Assembly: GCF_000331775.1 (NCBI RefSeq)
Contig: NZ_CAPJ01000452.1
Coordinates: forward strand, 1 to 8,295
Source: Xanthomonas translucens pv. translucens DSM 18974
Lineage (GTDB): Bacteria; Pseudomonadota; Gammaproteobacteria; Xanthomonadales; Xanthomonadaceae
DNA: 8,295 bases
Reading direction: 5' to 3'
Each line of letters begins with the position of its first letter. Positions within the stretch are counted from its first letter, which is position 1. This document shows, piece after piece, positions 6,096 to 8,295 of the stretch. Both the position numbers and the translations under genes were made by a program. The notes beneath the pieces are model-generated. The model had not been told where the DNA came from. It saw only the letters and a list, made by a program, of their open reading frames with translations, and did no database searches.

Positions 6096-6130
6096 GCCGT
6101 GCAGCGTTTCGGAGGGAGGACCGCGCATGA
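6092..6130 (+). other. 12-codon mini-frame linking the hydrolase and natA genes
   Basis: ATG 6092 overlaps the hydrolase stop (ATGA, 6092-6095). The frame encodes MSRAAFRREDRA and stops at TGA 6128-6130, overlapping the ATG of natA (ATGA, 6127-6130). It would let ribosomes move from one gene to the next without release. The natA ribosome-binding site (GGAGGGAGGA, 6111-6120) lies within it. It may be chance, and no stable product is expected. Confidence 0.3.
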
Positions 6131-6873
6131 TCGTCGCCGACAATCTGCACAAGGCGTTCAAGACCAAGACCGGCACCGTGCACGCGGTGCAAGGGGTTAG
6201 CTTCGAAGCCGCCGACGGCCAGATCACCGGCCTGCTCGGTCCCAACGGCGCCGGCAAGACCACCACTTTGCGCATGCTGTACACGCTGATGACGCCCGAC
6301 CAGGGCCAGGTGCGGGTGGACGGCATCGACGTCGGCGCCGATCCGCTGGCGGTGCGCCGCGCGCTGGGCGTGCTGCCCGACGCGCGCGGCGTGTACAAGC
6401 GCCTGACCGCGCGCGAGAACATCGCCTACTTCGGCGAACTGCACGGGCTGTCGGCGGCGCGCATCGCCGAGCGCACGCGGCTGCTGTCGGCGGCGTTGGA
6501 CATGGACGACATCCTCGATCGCCAGACCGAGGGCTTCAGCCAGGGTCAGCGCACCAAGACCGCGATCGCGCGCGCGCTGGTCCACGACCCGCGCAACGTG
6601 ATTCTCGACGAACCCACCAACGGCCTGGACGTGATGACCACCCGCGCGATGCGCGGCTTCCTGCGCGGGCTGCGCGAAGAGGGGCGTTGCGTGATCTTCT
6701 CCAGCCACATCATGCAGGAGGTGGCGGCGCTGTGCGATCGCATCGTCATCGTCGCCAAGGGCACGGTGGTGGCCGCCGGCACCGCCGACGAACTGCGCGC
6801 CCTGACCGGCGAAGACAATCTGGAAGACGCCTTCGTCAAGGCGATCGGCAGCGACGAGGGACTGCACGCATGA
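6127..6873 (+). CDS. natA: NatA-like ABC transporter ATP-binding protein
   Basis: This 248-residue ATPase energises the NatB-like permease encoded next. It carries Walker A GPNGAGKTT (38-46), a diverged signature FSQGQR (137-142) in place of LSGGQ, Walker B VILDEP (158-163), the D-loop NGLD and H-loop His194 (FSSHIMQE). FSQGQ and MQEVAALCDRI are typical of the NatA/CcmA-like group of ABC-2 ATPases. In Bacillus subtilis NatAB exports sodium; that the same ion is moved here is an assumption from the name. The start ATG 6127 has the purine-rich site ending 6 bases upstream. Its stop overlaps the natB start (ATGA, 6870-6873), so it belongs to a coupled operon with the upstream hydrolase. Confidence 0.92.
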   Translation: MIVADNLHKAFKTKTGTVHAVQGVSFEAADGQITGLLGPNGAGKTTTLRMLYTLMTPDQGQVRVDGIDVGADPLAVRRALGVLPDARGVYKRLTARENIAYFGELHGLSAARIAERTRLLSAALDMDDILDRQTEGFSQGQRTKTAIARALVHDPRNVILDEPTNGLDVMTTRAMRGFLRGLREEGRCVIFSSHIMQEVAALCDRIVIVAKGTVVAAGTADELRALTGEDNLEDAFVKAIGSDEGLHA

Positions 6874-8051
6874 GCCTGTTTCGAACCGTGTTCACCGTGA
6901 TGCGCAAGGAATTGCGCGATCTCGCGCGCGACCGCCGCACCCTGGCGCTGGCCCTGCTGCTCGGCCCGCTACTGTATCCGGCGCTGATCCTGGGCATGGG
7001 CGCACTGGCCGAGAGCCGGGTCAGGACCCAGATCGACAAGCCGCTGGACATCCCGGTGATCGGCCGCGAGCGCGCGCCGAACCTGGTCGCGTTCCTCGCC
7101 GCGCAAGGCCTGAACGCGGTCGCGCCGCCCAAGGATCTGACCGCGGCGATCCGCAGCCAGGACGTGGACCTGGCGCTGAAGATCGACGAGGACTATGCCA
7201 ACGCCTGGCGCGAGGGGCGGCCGGCGCTGGTGGAGATCATCAAGGACAGCACCCGCCGCGACGCCGACATCCCGACCACGCGGGTGCAGACGGCGCTGAG
7301 CATGTACAGCCAGCAGGTCGGCGCGCTGCGGCTGTTGGCGCGCGGCGTCGATGCGCAGGTGGCGCGGCCGCTGGACATGGCTGTCCAGGATCTGGCCACG
7401 GCCGAGGCCAAGCGCGGCGTGCTGCTGGCGATGCTGCTGCCGGTGCTGCTGAGCATCACCTCGTTCATCGGCGGCGCCTACCTGATCCTCGACGCCACCG
7501 CCGGCGAACGCGAGCGGCAATCGCTGGAGCCGCTGCTGGCCACGCCGGCCTCGCGCGGCGCCATCGTCAGCGGCAAGATCGCTGCCGCCTGCGTGGTCGG
7601 GCTGGCCTCGCTGCTGCTGACCCTGCTCGCGTTCAAACTCAGCGCGCAGGTCGCCAGCGGCATCGGCCGCCAGCTCAACGTCAGCTTCGTGGCGATGCTG
7701 CAGATGCTGTTCGTGCTGCTGCCGATGCTGTTCATCGGCACCTCGCTGCTGACCGTGCTGGCGGCCTCGGCCAAGAGCATGAAGGAAGCGCAGAGCCACA
7801 TGACCTGGCTGATGCTGCTGCCGATGCTGCCCGGTTACGCGTTGATGGTGTATCCGCTGAAGACCACGCTATGGCAGTTCGCGGTGCCGTTCCTGGCGCA
7901 GAACCAGATGCTGCTGAAGATCATCCGCCGCGAACCGATCGACCTGCAGATCTGGGCGGTGTACCTGGCCGCCGGCTTCGGCCTGGCCACGGTGTTGTGG
8001 CTGGCCGCGGTGCGCCGCTACCGGCAGGAGCGGCTGGCGATATCGGGGTGA
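6870..8051 (+). CDS. natB: NatB-like ABC-2 transporter permease
   Basis: This inner-membrane exporter subunit of 393 residues pairs with the NatA-like ATPase. After a basic N-terminus with RKELRDLARDRRT (12-24) comes a first membrane helix (about 24-47), then a large extracytoplasmic domain (about 48-180). Several helices follow from about 184, and the protein ends in a basic tail (RRYRQERLAISG). The family marker GERERQSLEPLLATP (212-226), in the coupling region after the second helix, identifies it as an ABC2_membrane_3/NatB type. Sodium is the substrate of the Bacillus relative, but proteobacterial homologues are mostly uncharacterised and a peptide or lipid substrate is possible. It overlaps natA by four bases and is the last gene of the operon; no T-rich terminator reads in its direction. 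Confidence 0.92.
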   Translation: MSLFRTVFTVMRKELRDLARDRRTLALALLLGPLLYPALILGMGALAESRVRTQIDKPLDIPVIGRERAPNLVAFLAAQGLNAVAPPKDLTAAIRSQDVDLALKIDEDYANAWREGRPALVEIIKDSTRRDADIPTTRVQTALSMYSQQVGALRLLARGVDAQVARPLDMAVQDLATAEAKRGVLLAMLLPVLLSITSFIGGAYLILDATAGERERQSLEPLLATPASRGAIVSGKIAAACVVGLASLLLTLLAFKLSAQVASGIGRQLNVSFVAMLQMLFVLLPMLFIGTSLLTVLAASAKSMKEAQSHMTWLMLLPMLPGYALMVYPLKTTLWQFAVPFLAQNQMLLKIIRREPIDLQIWAVYLAAGFGLATVLWLAAVRRYRQERLAISG

Positions 8052-8057
8052 TTGGGC

Positions 8058-8080
8058 GGGACTCGGGACTCGGGACTCGG
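8058..8080. repeat. GGGACTC heptamer tandem repeat
   Basis: Three exact GGGACTC units plus two further G, directly after the natB stop codon, in the gap between convergent genes. Similar GGGATTC/GGGACTC heptamer runs are, to my memory, common between genes in Xanthomonas and relatives. A seven-base unit is prone to slippage and copy number may vary between strains. Confidence 0.85.
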
Positions 8081-8119
8081 AAAAAGCGGCGGCCGCCTGT
8101 GCTGCAGGATCAGCCGCCG
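8081..8119 (-). terminator. intrinsic terminator of the TonB-like gene
   Basis: On the minus strand CGGCGGC (8119-8113) pairs with GCCGCCG (8093-8087), followed after one base by five T (8085-8081). The first arm lies within the last Gly codons of the gene and the stop codon sits in the 19-base loop, so termination begins inside the coding end. The plus strand has no T-run, so it should act only on minus-strand transcripts. Confidence 0.6.
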
Positions 8120-8295
8120 GGATTGAACGCCAACGTGCGTCGCGTCGTGACCGGCGCGCTGACCGGCTCGAAGCGCCAGCGCTTGGTCGCGTTCAACGCT
8201 TCGCGGTCGAACACCCGTGGCGGGGTGGCGCGCAGCACGCGCGCGCTGGTGACCGAGCCGTCGGTGCCGACGGTGATCTCCACCAATACTTCGCC
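8110..8295 (-). CDS. TonB-like protein, C-terminal domain (partial)
   Basis: The last 61 codons of a minus-strand gene enter from the right edge and stop at TGA 8112-8110. The sequence GEVLVEITVGTDGSVTSARV is followed by FDREALNATKRWRFEPV. It has the TonB C-terminal pattern: beta strand, DGxV turn, helix beginning with a hydrophobic-D-x-x-A motif, and a W-x-F/Y-x-P strand. In full TonB proteins this domain sits in the periplasm and contacts outer-membrane receptors to deliver energy from ExbBD. The N-terminal anchor and proline-rich region are outside the window, so it could be a true energy transducer or another TonB_C-domain protein. The tail RRTLAFNPGG is short. The gene faces natB across the heptamer repeat. 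Confidence 0.82.
   Translation of the reverse strand, partial: GEVLVEITVGTDGSVTSARVLRATPPRVFDREALNATKRWRFEPVSAPVTTRRTLAFNPGG

Noticed and set aside
8086..8119. The same hairpin as a terminator for natB
   Set aside because: No T-run follows it on the plus strand; the A-run precedes the stem, which fits only the minus-strand gene.

Overview
The window is GC-rich DNA, except for an AT-rich stretch of about 230 to 340 bases at the left edge. Codon choice, gene content and a GGGACTC heptamer repeat in a gene-free gap all suggest a gammaproteobacterium of the Xanthomonas/Stenotrophomonas/Lysobacter group. I infer this from pattern; it has not been tested by a search. Nothing here is clearly a phage, insertion sequence, CRISPR array, tRNA or rRNA.

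Layout, left to right. (1) 1-736 has no convincing complete gene. It begins with an AT-rich stretch that may hold the tail of a foreign gene, followed by GC-rich spacer with a strong hairpin near its right end. (2) 737-2578, minus strand: a two-gene ABC exporter, with the ATPase (yadG-like) upstream and the permease (yadH-like) downstream. (3) 2579-2677: a short divergent promoter region in which the best -10 boxes for the two directions lie almost on top of each other. (4) 2678-3427, plus strand: a ferredoxin/flavodoxin-NADP reductase-type FAD enzyme. (5) 3428-3716: a gap carrying two near-identical 18-bp palindromes, each containing a TTGACA box. (6) 3717-4495: a six-helix membrane protein overlapping by ATGA with a 66-residue XRE-type HTH regulator. 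(7) 4578-8051: a tight three-gene operon made of a lipoprotein alpha/beta-hydrolase of the tripeptidyl-aminopeptidase type, a NatA-like ATPase and a NatB-like permease. (8) 8110-8295, minus strand: the C-terminal end of a TonB-like protein, with a terminator that starts inside its last codons.

How the genes fit together. The two ABC systems belong to different ABC-2 branches and are probably unrelated in function. In the right-hand operon a surface or periplasmic peptidase is encoded with an exporter, and the genes are joined by start/stop overlaps. One junction is a 12-codon frame that overlaps the genes on both sides. The membrane-protein/HTH pair with tandem operators looks like a self-regulating module in which the membrane protein could control the small DNA-binding protein. 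It is the part of the window most likely to be an undescribed system, although its function cannot be read from sequence. The rest is ordinary chromosomal housekeeping and transport.
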